The notes: generated by a model not told the origin, from the sequence alone. DNA of 64,000 nt from Sycobia sp. Sy_11 (GCA_018907035.1 JACCIC010000035.1:2134001-2198000); one strand, 5' to 3'; shown: positions 48,305-60,618, counted from the stretch's first letter. Numbers and translations are program-made.

Positions 48305-48974
48305 TATTCTATAGATAAAAATTGTAACACTAAACCTGGTAAAATTCCAGTAAAATTTGATACCAAATCCAAATACGCAGCCGGAGAGAAAAAGAACGTC
48401 CAAATTTTCTAAATAATCTATTTAGATAGTTATTAGCATCTACCGTGCAAATTTTTCATTCTTTTCATCCAAAGATAAAGTAACTGATCAATTGTCGTAC
48501 ATTTGTTAGAGTGTTTGATAATAATTTTATAGTTGGTTTAAATTTAAAAATACTATATAAAGGAATAATAAAAATATTCTATCAAGGAGTAAAAATTGAA
48601 AACAGTGTCCTTGGTCGAACAAATTGCCTACGACTTACGATCGTATCGATTATATTTCACGAGTAAACGCAATTGTGAAAAAAATTTAGAATTGAACACT
48701 TTCAAAGAAGAAATCCCCCCCTTCGTAATCTATATGTACATCGAAGTTCAGCGACCGTAACAGTTTGAACAATAAAAATAATAATAATAATAACATTGAA
48801 GTCACCGACTCGATGAATTCGAGAATCATACTCCTTGCATAATTCGGACTTTTTTTCGGGACGATACGGGCGTTGAGAAAACGGTTTTCTTACATAAAGT
48901 ATAATACTATAATTTAAATCCCTCGATACCCGGCGCTCCCGCGGCCCACGCGCCGTCTCAACGTGTTAACGTCG

Positions 48975-48983
48975 GGAGAGAGA

Positions 48984-49038
<55 letters not shown>
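48975..49038. repeat. (GA)n microsatellite ending in G run
   Basis: GA array with AAG interruptions, ending in eight G. Confidence 0.95.
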
Positions 49039-49265
49039 AAAAAGTTTCTCCTCGTCACCTGCAATACACTCTCGCTTACGCGCCAACCTTTCGTCAGAGC
49101 AAATATTTACCATCTGCATATATCTTATCACGCGCTTAGATCTGTAATGGCTCAGGTATATGTATATATATACATATATAGACGCTCTGTACATCGAATC
49201 TAGCGCTCGCGAGCCGAGCAAGTAAACAAAAGAGAACGCATTAAAATACCTGGTGTATATATATA

Positions 49266-49276
49266 TGTGTGTGTGT

Positions 49277-49326
<50 letters not shown>
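49266..49326. repeat. (GT)n microsatellite
   Basis: About 29 units with one GG interruption. Confidence 0.97.
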
Positions 49327-49327
<1 letters not shown>

Positions 49328-49600
49328 ACAAGAGGAGAGAAAGCGGTGGCGCGGGAGCGCAGGCGCTACGTGCATTACAATACATCAGCGATCGCGGGTG
49401 ACGACCGGAAGGAGCCACCACGCACGACGCGCACGCAGGATGTGAACGCGCGCGCTCGGTACCAGTATTCATATTATATGTCTATAGTATTGTACTTTTT
49501 ACCGGAACTGTGGAAAAAGCGAGCACACCGCGCAGTGTCCTCCCCTCACGTGTATATCATATATATACGTACAATCGGGACGCGATTTTGTGCAAGCGTG

Positions 49601-49601
<1 letters not shown>

Positions 49602-49654
<53 letters not shown>
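49602..49654. repeat. (TA)n microsatellite
   Basis: About 26 units. Confidence 0.95.
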
Positions 49655-49655
<1 letters not shown>

Positions 49656-49818
49656 ATACGAGGAACGCGCACTCATGTATTCCCGCGATACGTACGCACG
49701 CTCGAGACATATTTGAATTTATGAATATTCCACAGACGAACGCTGGCTTCGGAAGCGCGCGCAGGGGCGCAATAATAACGCGTACGGGATGGGATAATGA
49801 CTCGGCGGTACAACCATC

Positions 49819-49823
<5 letters not shown>

Positions 49824-49879
<56 letters not shown>
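49824..49879. repeat. (TA)n microsatellite
   Basis: About 28 units, among the longest TA arrays. Confidence 0.95.
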
Positions 49880-49880
<1 letters not shown>

Positions 49881-50120
49881 GCGAGGTTTAGACGTGTGTA
49901 CATAGGGATCGCTCTCTATTGCGCGGAGAGAACGTCCGTGTGCGACAGTGTGTGTGTGAGTGTGTGTGTCTGTGTGTAATCGCGATCCATACAAGCCTCG
50001 GGCTAATTAATTAAAGCATAATAAACAAGCCCTTCCTTAGGATTGTATCATAGAGCGCGGTATCTCTATCTCTCATTCCCCCGCGTCCGATCGCGGTTGC
50101 GCATTCTCCCACCTCTGTTG

Positions 50121-50122
<2 letters not shown>

Positions 50123-50163
<41 letters not shown>
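50123..50163. repeat. (TA)n microsatellite
   Basis: About 20 units. Confidence 0.95.
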
Positions 50164-50168
<5 letters not shown>

Positions 50169-50390
50169 TATCATATACGTATATATTACGTGCGATCTGA
50201 GCAGTAGGATCTCGTCTGTTCCGGATGCCATTTCATTGACGGAGTGGCTCTGCTCTTCTCACTCCATATTACATACTCAGCCAGCATCGAGGCCTTTTTT
50301 TAACTTTCGCCGCGCGCTCCTGAGAGAACTGGGCCGCGAGAGCAAAATATATTAACAGGTGACTTTCCATCCCAGTATACAATTAAAACA

Positions 50391-50418
50391 TAATAATAAT
50401 AATATTAATAATAATAAT
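50391..50418. repeat. (AAT)n repeat
   Basis: About nine units with one TTA interruption. Confidence 0.9.
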
Positions 50419-51010
50419 ATTTGCGCTTAGTGGAATACTTGGACCATGATGATGTATTAAACCATATCGAATTTTATCAAAGGCTAATTGTTATTTTTTT
50501 AATTTTTAATGTTTTTTTTAATACTATTTTTGTTAACGTCAGGGATACCATTTACATACTTTTGATGATTGTGTATATCAAATGCATGACGTTCTTTTCA
50601 TTATAAACATCGTTCATGTTTTTGTGTAAGACCAGGTATCTCTCTGAAAATTTAATCTAATTTATCGATATTTCGAAAGCACAAAAATTAGTTTGTTTCT
50701 CTCTTTTGGCAATGTAAAAGCAAACTCGTAAGCAAACTAAATCGAATCATGCGAATTCAATCTACCGCAGGTTATAGAAATTATAAAACGTTTATTACAC
50801 AATTCAAAAACGTTATGAATCACCAGTAGTGAGGCACATACTATTTATAATTTCTAAATACAATACTTAAACTTTAAAAATAATAATTACTGTCTTCCAA
50901 AATGAATTTTTGAAAATTTTATCTATTATAGTTTTTTTTAATTGCCAATCCTATAAAATTGTTTTCTAGTACATCGGTTTGAGACTCGGGTTTTCTCAAA
51001 TGATACATGC

Positions 51011-51012
<2 letters not shown>

Positions 51013-51053
<41 letters not shown>
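51013..51053. repeat. (TA)n microsatellite
   Basis: About 20 units. Confidence 0.95.
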
Positions 51054-51057
<4 letters not shown>

Positions 51058-51233
51058 ACTGGCGACACAAGCGACCCAAACAAGCACACAGGTATGATCA
51101 TATAGATTCTTGTATACCGTATCTAATGCGGCTGTACGCGGGGTCGAGAGGGCCGCGCACGATCGACGGCGACGACAACGACGTAATTTCACCGGGACCC
51201 GGAAAGTCGTTGGACACGAGTTTTCAATTTGCC

Positions 51234-51236
<3 letters not shown>

Positions 51237-51278
<42 letters not shown>
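51237..51278. repeat. (GA)n microsatellite
   Basis: About 21 perfect units; purine-rich to 51325. Confidence 0.97.
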
Positions 51279-51285
<7 letters not shown>

Positions 51286-51540
51286 AGACGGTGGTACGGA
51301 AGGCGAAGAGGAGGAGGATGGTGGGCTCGAGCGTTCGCGCTCGCCGTGGTAACAGTGTGTCGCTAGTGGAGCAAGAAGGTTTAGTTGTGCCAGCGGCGAA
51401 GGGCCCCGTTCTCGATAAGCCGATTTCTATTATAATCTCGTTCGCATCGAGACTCCGTCGGCAGCAGGTACGGGGCGGGGGTGGGGGTAACAGAAAGAAC
51501 CTGACGCGCACAGGTTTAGGCGTGTACCTAAACGGGCTAT

Positions 51541-51542
<2 letters not shown>

Positions 51543-51571
<29 letters not shown>
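51543..51571. repeat. (CA)n microsatellite
   Basis: Fourteen units. Confidence 0.95.
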
Positions 51572-51879
51572 AGTCCCTCTAGGTATCCCAACTCCGACAG
51601 AATCGTCTCTTTCTCGATTTCCGGCGACGTCCGCGTGTATCACACGGACCGACCGGCTATGCGACAATACCAAGGAGAAACGGGGATATAGGAAAATATC
51701 GCCACGGCGAACTACTATTGTCGTTTAAAATGCCACCTTGGTCTCGTGAATTCCCACCGAGGGGCCCGAGATCAATACGCCTAAAATACACTTTATACAC
51801 CACTACCCCTATTTTTCCCCGCCTCCCGTCCCCTTCTCAGGGACGATTAATCCACTGCCGGCGCTCCCGCGCTCCTCGG

Positions 51880-51936
51880 TTACTCGCCCCGTTTCCCTTT
51901 TTCGCTCAGGCGTCTCTCGCATTAGCAGGTGAGCCG
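51880..51936 (+). other. Possible 19-nt micro-exon (51910-51928)
   Basis: A strong C/T tract (about 51886-51906) ends in CAG at 51907-51909. Nineteen bases later a second CAG abuts the donor GTGAGC at 51929-51934. This could be a micro-exon, or a ratchet-like site in which the second CAG is the acceptor. The surrounding block is CpG- and CT-rich, so accidental pyrimidine tracts are expected. Confidence 0.15.
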
Positions 51937-52225
51937 CGCGCTTCGCGATCACCGAGTTTTCTCTTTCTGCTTAGTCGTCGCGCAGGAGCGAAGGGCGGGG
52001 GGGGGGGGAGAGAGAAACGCACACTACGCGCGCACGGGCGAAATGCCGGCACGAAAGTTCCTCGCAAGCATTTCTCTGTGCGACCGTGTATATAAAGACA
52101 CGAGGATTTCGCAGACAATGCGAACGATTTGCACAGCCTCTGAATCCGCGAACTAATGAGCAATTAGCCCGCGGTCGTAGCGAAAGCGGCGCGCGCCTTC
52201 TCCAGGAAGACACCGGCTTCCACTA

Positions 52226-52228
<3 letters not shown>

Positions 52229-52275
<47 letters not shown>
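52229..52275. repeat. (TA)n microsatellite
   Basis: About 23 units. Confidence 0.95.
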
Positions 52276-52277
<2 letters not shown>

Positions 52278-53106
52278 GTTGGAATTTTCACCGCGGATGC
52301 ATAGACGGATGGAGTGCAAGCGCGCGCGCGCGCGCAGGGAGAGCGGGGATGCATGGGGGAGACGCGTGCGGACCCCGCACGCTTCCTTCCGCTCCCGTCG
52401 TTCGGCGATTTCACCGATAAATCTCCCTCGCGCGCGCCGGGGCGCGGGTGGCTCGGCACAATGGCAAAATTAGCCGACGCTTCCGATCCGATTTCCCGAT
52501 GACGCGCTCTTCCACCCCGCCCCCCCCCACCTCCCCAGACGCATCGCGATCGCGGAAATCATGCACTCCAATATCGACTATAGTTATGTTATCGTCGCGC
52601 AACGTACAACTTTCGCTCTAGATACGTATAGGCGCGAGAACCTTGATTTCTAATCGTATTCGGGCTTTTCTTTTTGTTTTTTTTTTTTCATTTCAATGGA
52701 AATGTGAAAGTTCGACGACAGTTGGATCGGAAATCTTATGCAATCTCCCATGTACATAATAGCGTAATACTCCGGTCATTATCTTTCGACGACATCGTCA
52801 ATAATTATAATGCTCGGCTTCCTGCAAATCGATAAACTCCGAGTATCCGTCCGATCGTTTCGCAGCCACGCACGCGTGCACGTAGAAATTCGTTAAAGCC
52901 TCTCGCTGGCATTGATATTGCTCGGCAGCAACTTTTTTTTCCCCCCTTAAAATTTTTCTCGTTTTTCTTTTTCTTTTGTCGCAGCAATGCGCGTCCATCG
53001 CGGACACGTTTGACAGTTTACCGCCACTTGCCGCGCGAGTTTCAAACGACTGCAACTGTATGAGCGAAAGAAAGTCGTTGTAATAGCAGTCCTAATCACC
53101 GCTACG

Positions 53107-53108
<2 letters not shown>

Positions 53109-53146
<38 letters not shown>
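53109..53146. repeat. (GA)n microsatellite
   Basis: About 18 units. Confidence 0.95.
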
Positions 53147-53147
<1 letters not shown>

Positions 53148-53465
53148 CGTCGTGGCGAATCTCGCCCGTGACGCGCGGTGCGGAGACCAGAAAGATTTTC
53201 TATATAGAAAGTATCAGCCCGGCGCTGAGGATAATATGGAATACGCGATCCGCGCGCGTTACGCTTATTTGGCGCCGCGCGGCTCCGTCGCATTCCACGC
53301 CGGGACGACTACTTAAAGAGCGCGCTTTGTCGCATTAACGACCGGCAATAAAGAATTTTATTCCGCTCGAGGAGGCGTATTTTTCTTGTATATCGGCCCG
53401 AAACGGGGGGGGTGTGGAGGGGGAAGGTGGAGAAGAACCGAACGAGCTCTCTCGACTCTCGTTAA

Positions 53466-53468
<3 letters not shown>

Positions 53469-53513
<45 letters not shown>
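53469..53513. repeat. (TA)n microsatellite
   Basis: About 22 units. Confidence 0.95.
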
Positions 53514-53514
<1 letters not shown>

Positions 53515-53650
53515 TAAAACGAGTTTTCGAGCGCGGCGGATCTCTTATACGCGGACACGATTTCGCGACTAAATACAGTACACGAAGAAAGCAGAGGCGA
53601 ATGAGCGCCTGGATGTTTTTGCGTGCCACTGGGTTACCGTATCTTCGAAG

Positions 53651-53664
53651 ACCCCCCCCCCCCC
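53651..53664. repeat. Poly-C run
   Basis: Fourteen consecutive C. Confidence 0.9.
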
Positions 53665-53770
53665 CGATTCCCGCGATTCCCTCTACACCACCTCGAGGAG
53701 CATGGCGATCACGCGCGTATATACGTACATAAAAACGGCAACGAGTGTCAATGATTTTGGAATATAAATT

Positions 53771-53771
<1 letters not shown>

Positions 53772-53801
<30 letters not shown>
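53772..53801. repeat. (TA)n microsatellite
   Basis: About 14 units; a second short TA tract lies at 53882-53915. Confidence 0.95.
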
Positions 53802-54268
53802 CTCGACTCCCATCGCTGATGCGGTATTTATATATACAGATTTAGGTTTAGATCTTTGCTGTCTGTCGCTCGGGGGCATAACTATATATATATATATATA
53901 TCTATATATATATATGGCGATGCCGTCTCGAGATCCTTCATTAAATTTTCAGGGACGCACGAAAATACCGTGTCACCTAATATAGAAACTCACCAGTCCT
54001 ACATTCGACATCCGATAGAAATCCATAACGATGTAATATTAATTTTAATTGCTCGTTTAACGATACTTGGAATCCACGATCCGTACTGGTTACAAAATTA
54101 CATTTCGTTAAAGTCACGTTTCATTGCTTTGAGCCACTTCTTACTTTTGTAACGATTTTATAATACAGGACGTCCTAAGTATCGATTATATTAAATTATA
54201 AACTGAAACAGCGGCTCGATTGGCTATTCATATATACGTATATATGTAAATAACGTTTCGGCAATGCT

Positions 54269-54270
<2 letters not shown>

Positions 54271-54324
<54 letters not shown>
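54271..54324. repeat. (TA)n microsatellite
   Basis: About 27 units. Confidence 0.95.
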
Positions 54325-54327
<3 letters not shown>

Positions 54328-54807
54328 TTTCGTATAACATTAAATCGAGGATACTTATAAAACCAAACTTCACCCATAAAATTGGCTCTAATGATATATC
54401 GTATGATACAATGTTCACGTACGATGGGAAAATTTCAATACGTTCGACCTTAAGAAGTTTTAATCAAATCGAAAATATCCGCGCGGTCGTGTACATGCGT
54501 TTTCGAACGTAATATACGCAATAAAACGTAGTCGTTTCAATTAATATGTAGGGCTTGGATTACTTCATCAAATTTAACTGCGTGTAATGTGCATGTTTCT
54601 TAACACACGCTCACGCACGCGCGCGCACATACATACACATAAACACACTATCGATTCATATACGCTCGAATTTTGTTATTACCATCGCACTGTCGCGTGA
54701 GATTCCCTCGTAAAGCAGACACTTATTTTTATATGAAATGGAATTAAAAATACCTGGAGTCAATTTCGAACTGTCATTATTTTACAACTGCGTGGTTCGA
54801 AGGTACA

Positions 54808-54809
<2 letters not shown>

Positions 54810-54859
<50 letters not shown>

Positions 54860-54898
54860 GTGTGCGTGCGTGCGTGTGTGTGTGTGTGTGTATGTGTA
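54810..54898. repeat. (TA)n-(GTGC)n-(GT)n compound
   Basis: About 24 TA units, then GTGCGTGCGTGC, then GT units. Confidence 0.95.
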
Positions 54899-55052
54899 TC
54901 CCCGGTATTCAAGGCAATATTTCTGATAATCCGTAAATTTATGAAAGGTGGATAAAGGTAACGGTTCCGCGAATCTTGTACTAAGGTGACCAACATTGGA
55001 TATAATGTAACGAGTAATGGTAGTCGTTTGCAGAAGTAGCGTCTCCATATAC

Positions 55053-55084
<32 letters not shown>

Positions 55085-55623
55085 CACGTAAACATCTTTT
55101 GAATTAAAGAGTATAATCCTACCATATGCGTTTCATTGTACTTACCGTGTCCTGTCATAAAAGCGGAGACTGACGTATACATCGCGCAATCAAACGAAGC
55201 CTCGCGAGATTATTCGGAGCTTGTCTTATACAAATTCGATCGTCCGTGACAATCGTCATAAGCGCTACAATGAATTCGAAACTCGTACGGTATACATAGT
55301 AAAAACGTCCAATGGGAATATAATTCTCGAATTCTATATACTTATCATTTCCAACAAATGAATTATTACCAATTGCACGGGATTCAATTCAACTGTTCGC
55401 GTCGTCGGTGACCGACCGTAGAACGAGGGAATTCATTAATGAATTGGCCCATCAAAAAACGATGTGCGTCATTGATGAAACCGATTATTCGTCTGCAGTC
55501 GCATCGACCGAGGTCATAGCGAAACTGCAGCGGTGTTGCGATGTTTTCCTCTCGTGCGGTCCTGTGCGCGTGTTAAATATACTTATATCGTCAACGGGTT
55601 CTGATGCCGCGCGATCGCTGTTA

Positions 55624-55630
<7 letters not shown>

Positions 55631-55679
<49 letters not shown>
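55631..55679. repeat. (CA)n microsatellite
   Basis: About 24 units. Confidence 0.97.
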
Positions 55680-55680
<1 letters not shown>

Positions 55681-56535
55681 AAGGCGAATATTTCGCGGCT
55701 CGGTATGCATACGCATACATTACGAAAGGAGGGAAATATTTCGGCGCCCGCGTCATCGGGGAGTTGCGAGCGCTCCCGACGCGGCGGGCATTATATCGGT
55801 AGAATGTATGTAATATATAATGTATACCGTTAAGTCGAGGCGTCGAAGCGGCATCCCGCCTTCGCACGGCGGCCGACGCGAGTGCGTGGCGGCTGCTGAC
55901 GGTGATGGGATTCGAGGCGACGGACGACTGTGAATAAAGCCAGAGAGTCGAGGTCGGAGTGGTGGAGAAAAATCCAGTGGTCGAGCTTGCGGAAATTTTG
56001 CTGTGTTTGCGTCGTTTTTTTTTTTTTTTGGTTTTTTTGAAACGTTTGGATTTTATAGCGGATTTTTGTGATCTTTCTCTCGTTAATATTATGATTCTTG
56101 AGTTTTATTCGCTTCTATTTTAATCCAAATGTTACTTTTGTATTAATAGTATTCGAATTCTTCAACTCTAGAATTTAGAAAATTTTTTCATCAATCTTTC
56201 ATCATTGTTCCAGTATTTCACGTTTATATTATAATGAATATTTTTTATCAGCTTATATACATTCGAGATTATGTAAAAACATTACTGGCAATAGGGAATG
56301 TTCTAAAATTTGAACGTTTAGATAGAACAAATTGACATTTTTCTAAAAAATAAAAGTGAATCTTGAGTTGAAAAATTATCTCAATCTCAGGCATATCGCT
56401 GTAGTACACCAACAAAGCGGAATGTTAATGTAGAGGACGGCGCGAGCCGGCTACCTATATTAGACAAGATCTAAGCGACGGCGCTGGAATTTGGCGATTC
56501 CGGTATTCCAGAATAATTTTCAGCGGGCATCACAG

Positions 56536-56536
<1 letters not shown>

Positions 56537-56580
<44 letters not shown>
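56537..56580. repeat. (GT)n microsatellite
   Basis: About 21 units. Confidence 0.97.
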
Positions 56581-56583
<3 letters not shown>

Positions 56584-56871
56584 GTATATAAACACCGCAG
56601 AGAGAAAGAAGAAACGGCGGTAACAGTACTCGCTACTCTAAATTCTTCCGTATACACGTTTCACCGGGCGGTATTTCGCATTATATCCATACATATATAT
56701 ATATATATATACACCTCTACACCTCTATGGCCGGCCTCTCGCTGGCAAAGGCTATATTCAAAACTTTTACGAGTCCTACGCGGCCGCCGCTCTTTTCTAG
56801 CTTTTCGCCGCGCGCACATGCCCCACGTCCCGATGCCGATGCTCGCGGTCCGGCCGATCCTCTTCCTCTGC

Positions 56872-56903
<32 letters not shown>

Positions 56904-56909
56904 CTCTCA
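56872..56909. repeat. (CT)n microsatellite
   Basis: About 14 units then CGCTCTCTC. Confidence 0.95.
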
Positions 56910-57096
56910 GTGGATCTTTTGCCTCTCCCGCGCTTAGGAAGATTACGCGCGCGCGCGCGCACTAGTGTAGCCGCAGCTCGGTTTTTCTTACGCTTCCGCT
57001 CCAGATATATATACTGACAACCAGGCCATATAACCTCCTGGCTCTGTGGTGCGCCGATTATGGTACCAGCACGAGACCGGCCAAGGCTTGCTAATG

Positions 57097-57103
57097 CTCT
57101 CTC

Positions 57104-57139
<36 letters not shown>
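57097..57139. repeat. (CT)n microsatellite
   Basis: CT array with one A interruption. Confidence 0.95.
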
Positions 57140-57142
<3 letters not shown>

Positions 57143-57167
57143 CTTTTCTCGAGCATCTTTCTGCATG

Positions 57168-57173
<6 letters not shown>

Positions 57174-57226
<53 letters not shown>
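57174..57226. repeat. (TA)n microsatellite
   Basis: About 26 units; degenerate TATG units follow to 57282. Confidence 0.95.
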
Positions 57227-57228
<2 letters not shown>

Positions 57229-58302
57229 ACACATATATATACATATGCATATATTTAAATGTATGTATGTATGTATGCGTATCTGGTGCAGACTTATACG
57301 CACACATGCGTTGGGATGAGTAAGCATCCTTCGTCTGCCCAATATGCTCCGGCAGAATTCAAAGCGTCGTAGGCAGAGGGCCGATCGAGCCATCCACCTC
57401 TTAACGATTATATTATTCGTCCCCTTGAGCCTTATGGGACCCATTTCTTTGCGCCCCCCCCCACCCCCAGCGCCTCCGCCCCCTGAACGTCGACATTCCC
57501 ATCGTGCTCGCGGCTCGTTGCGCGCACGTCTCTCTCGGAATGGCGGCCTCTCCCCCACGACGACAGCAGCCTGCCACAGTTTCAGATATCGACGGGATCA
57601 TTCGCAGATCTATCTAGGCGTGCGATGAAAATATCGCGACCCGCCAGCGGAACTTCGAGGGAACAAAGTGGACTTTTGTCAAATAAACGAGCGATTGATT
57701 AAAGCGCCGCTGCAGTGCTGGCGGGTAGAGAAATGACGATTGGCATCGTGCAAAGTCATATGATCGCTGCGAATGAATGAGTAAATTGTACCGATTCAAT
57801 TGGTGCTCTACAGAGATCATTGATTCTAAGAAAGTATTGTCTATATCAGGAAGTATATTGTGTATATCAGGTGTTTTTTTTAATGAACTTTTGTTCAACA
57901 ATAGCTTTCTCATTACACATCAACACAGTTAATCGTAATCTCTATGTCACATATAGAATCAAGAATTATTTATAATTCGTCACTTTTCCTGATTGTTACC
58001 ATTTTTTTAAATTTATTTAGTTCCTTTTCTTATATATTGAGCTCGATGCAATAAATTCGTATAAATTGTTGTTAATATATATATATAATAATTTGATCAA
58101 TTGTTATTTTTTGAATCGTTCTGAACCAAAGCCTCGAGAATGATAAAATTCTTAATTTTTAAATAATTTTAATTTCTCGAGTAACTTGAATGCGGAATGT
58201 TAAACAAGGATTAAATTATTACGTAATTTATTTATTATTAATTATACGTGTTTGTCCAAGAGACAACGATACTGTCGATCTCGTCGAAAGATCAAATTAA
58301 TC

Positions 58303-58338
58303 TCCTTACCTGCAAGAAAGCTAAAATCCTCGTTAATT
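58303..58338 (-). promoter_or_regulatory. Candidate recursive splice site on the minus strand
   Basis: Read on the minus strand, an ATTAAC branch-point-like sequence (58332-58337) is followed about 23 nt later by a pyrimidine-leaning tract and CAG (58310-58312). A GTAAGG donor follows immediately (58304-58309). The structure mirrors the + strand ratchet-like sites but in the opposite orientation. It would therefore belong to a different transcript, or be a chance match. The tract contains an internal TTTAG, which weakens it. Confidence 0.35.
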
Positions 58339-58799
58339 TAATGCACAAAAAGATCTTTACAAAAGCTTTCAAAACCATCAAGTATATATAGATTATAAAA
58401 TATCGTCCGTCATAATTATTACGACTTGTGTCGACCGACGCAATTATCTCGATAATCTCCATTTACACAATTGACACTATCCATTTCACCATCAGGTTGA
58501 TCGCCTTTCATCACGAACGAAGGAAAAAAAAGAAAGAAAAAAAAGAAGAAAACATACCGAAATACCACCCACGCGGCAGCCTGTTGCCCAACAGAAGCCC
58601 TTTTTCACCCGACTAGATCTATAAGTATACTACCGATGCGCGAAGAACGCGCGACGAACCCCGCCCTCAACGCTCGGCGAGATATACAGACAAATGCGTG
58701 TGTGTACGCGCATACGGGGGGAAGACCTCGCGAGCTCGCTAGTCGTCAACGACGTGCGCTGGCACTTGCTCACCGCTCAGTGTATAAGCGGACGAGCGT

Positions 58800-58816
58800 C
58801 CGCGCGCGCGCGCGCA
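58800..58816. repeat. (CG)n tract
   Basis: Eight CG units. Confidence 0.95.
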
Positions 58817-58989
58817 CCTGTTGCAGCTGCGCGCGATGGCGACGGCGATTTATGCGCGCGTTTACGGACTTTTGTATGCCCCGGCGAAGTCGCTCGCTCG
58901 CGCGCACCGATCTATAGCCGTGGTGTACCCGTGCTGCACTTTGCGCGCGCTACGTACCTTCCGAGCGCGAGCGTCGTTCGCGTGCGCGT

Positions 58990-58991
<2 letters not shown>

Positions 58992-59034
<43 letters not shown>
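58992..59034. repeat. (CA)n microsatellite
   Basis: About 21 units after GTGCGCGTGT. Confidence 0.97.
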
Positions 59035-59037
<3 letters not shown>

Positions 59038-59113
59038 GTGTATACGTATAGAGGAGACGACGGCCACACTGCGCGTGCGGTGACGATGAGAAACAATTAC
59101 ATACGGTTAGCAC

Positions 59114-59116
<3 letters not shown>

Positions 59117-59157
<41 letters not shown>

Positions 59158-59158
59158 T
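59117..59158. repeat. (GA)n microsatellite
   Basis: About 19 units. Confidence 0.95.
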
Positions 59159-59302
59159 GGAATTGAGGCACGGAGTCGCGGCGCAGGCTGCTTACAAATT
59201 GCGGCATTGAGGGCGAGCGACTCGAGAGCGTTCTTTCGCCCCGTATAGCGCTCCGCTGCCGATGCCTTCGTCTGCATCTCTTTTTCTCTCCTCTCCTCCC
59301 CC

Positions 59303-59307
59303 CTCTC

Positions 59308-59352
<45 letters not shown>

Positions 59353-59354
59353 GT
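59303..59354. repeat. (CT)n with (CTGT)n
   Basis: CT array containing three CTGT units. Confidence 0.95.
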
Positions 59355-60284
59355 GAGTGTTGCGCTCCGCATCGGTCGCGATGACGATACACATGCGTGC
59401 GGGCGAAATTCCGCGGAATGCCTTGCGCCGATGTCTTGAAAACTAGAGCTGTGTAAGGGCATCCCATTGGCGCATATATATATATATCCCTCGCTAATGA
59501 CGCATTTAAGATAATCAAAGGAGCTCGCGCCAGCCTTTGTCCTTTTTGTCTTCGGAGAAATGATGATTTTATTTTATTTTACTTTTACCATTATCGTGTC
59601 GGAGGCTCTAAATCGATGTCCGAATATGGTGTATTTGAGTTTTACGACGCTGCGTTATACATATATATGTATAAGTCGTCATGAAGAGAAGTCCATACCC
59701 GAACGTGGGATAATAGAATTTTGACGTCTGTATCCATCGGATGCAGCTGGCTAACCACAGAGTTACCTTTAAATTTCTCGAAAAGGATTTTTTTTTCATT
59801 CTTCATTTAGCATCGCGAAGTAAAGATCGGTATGAATAATGGCGGCCGCGTACACGTGCTCGTTAAACTCCGAGGTGTTGATCTAGATTTCAGAGCAAAA
59901 AGTGTGAACTACTCACAAACACACAAACGCGCGCACACACACAGACATTTATATATAGAAACGACTGCGAGAGTCGAAGAAAAACTTCTCTCGCGCTGCG
60001 CGATTCTATCTGGCTTTTGAAACAATCGCGTTTCAAGTACTCTATATAATAAACTATGCTACAATCTCTAGTAACTTCCCCCGTTACGGTTGCACCTGGC
60101 TTGTGCCAACGCGCGGATTTTGGCAATGCACCGAGGCGAACCGGAGGAGAGGATTGCCTCAGAATCGGAGAAACGTGTATCTCGCGGTTGTCGCACACGT
60201 GAGAGTTGAAAGAAAAGGCTTTTCGCGACATTACAACCGCGATATTACGTTTCACGCGCGTAGCTACGTACACACGTGGAACAC

Positions 60285-60310
60285 GCATATATATATATAT
60301 ATATATATAA
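60285..60310. repeat. (TA)n microsatellite
   Basis: About 12 units. Confidence 0.95.
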
Positions 60311-60607
60311 AGCCGGCGATACGCATCGGCATCGAGATGTTTCATCGCCCGCGGTGTGTGCTTTACCTCTATATAAAAGCGTTTTAATACGCGCGCGGAG
60401 CGCCACCGGCGACGCGTCGGTGCCAATGCTAATTGCTCCCCGCTCCGTCGGCTATCTCGAATCTCATCGCGTGCGGGCGCGGAGGTGCGAGGGCCCTCGA
60501 ATGCAAAGTGCGACCGCGGAGGCAGCGTAGGCCGCGGCCGCGCTCCCAAGAGCCTCCGTGCGCGCGCGCTATATGGCAACACAATAGTCGCATCAATAGC
60601 CGATAAG

Positions 60608-60618
60608 GGAAAGAGGGA

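Larger units (their letters stand above)
46921..50380. other. Microsatellite-rich mosaic, no gene seen
   Basis: 46921-47990 and 48951-50380 are CpG-rich with GT, TA and GA arrays. 47991-48950 is AT-rich with a short AAT run near 48775-48794. Confidence 0.65.
50381..53960. other. AT-rich then CpG-rich block, no gene established
   Basis: 50381-51000 is AT-rich with an AAT run at 50391-50418. 51001-53960 has GA, CA, TA and C-run tracts, a TAATGAGCAATTA motif at 52154-52166, and an 85-codon minus-strand frame at 52798-53055 of unknown significance. Confidence 0.6.
53961..57660. other. AT-rich then mixed block, no gene seen
   Basis: 53961-55620 is AT-leaning with TA arrays. 55621-57660 has CA, GT, CT, TA and poly-T tracts; 56040-56400 is AT-rich and featureless. 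Confidence 0.65.

Noticed and set aside
50979..51728. 249-codon + frame
   Set aside because: Built from TA, GA and CA arrays joined by unremarkable sequence.
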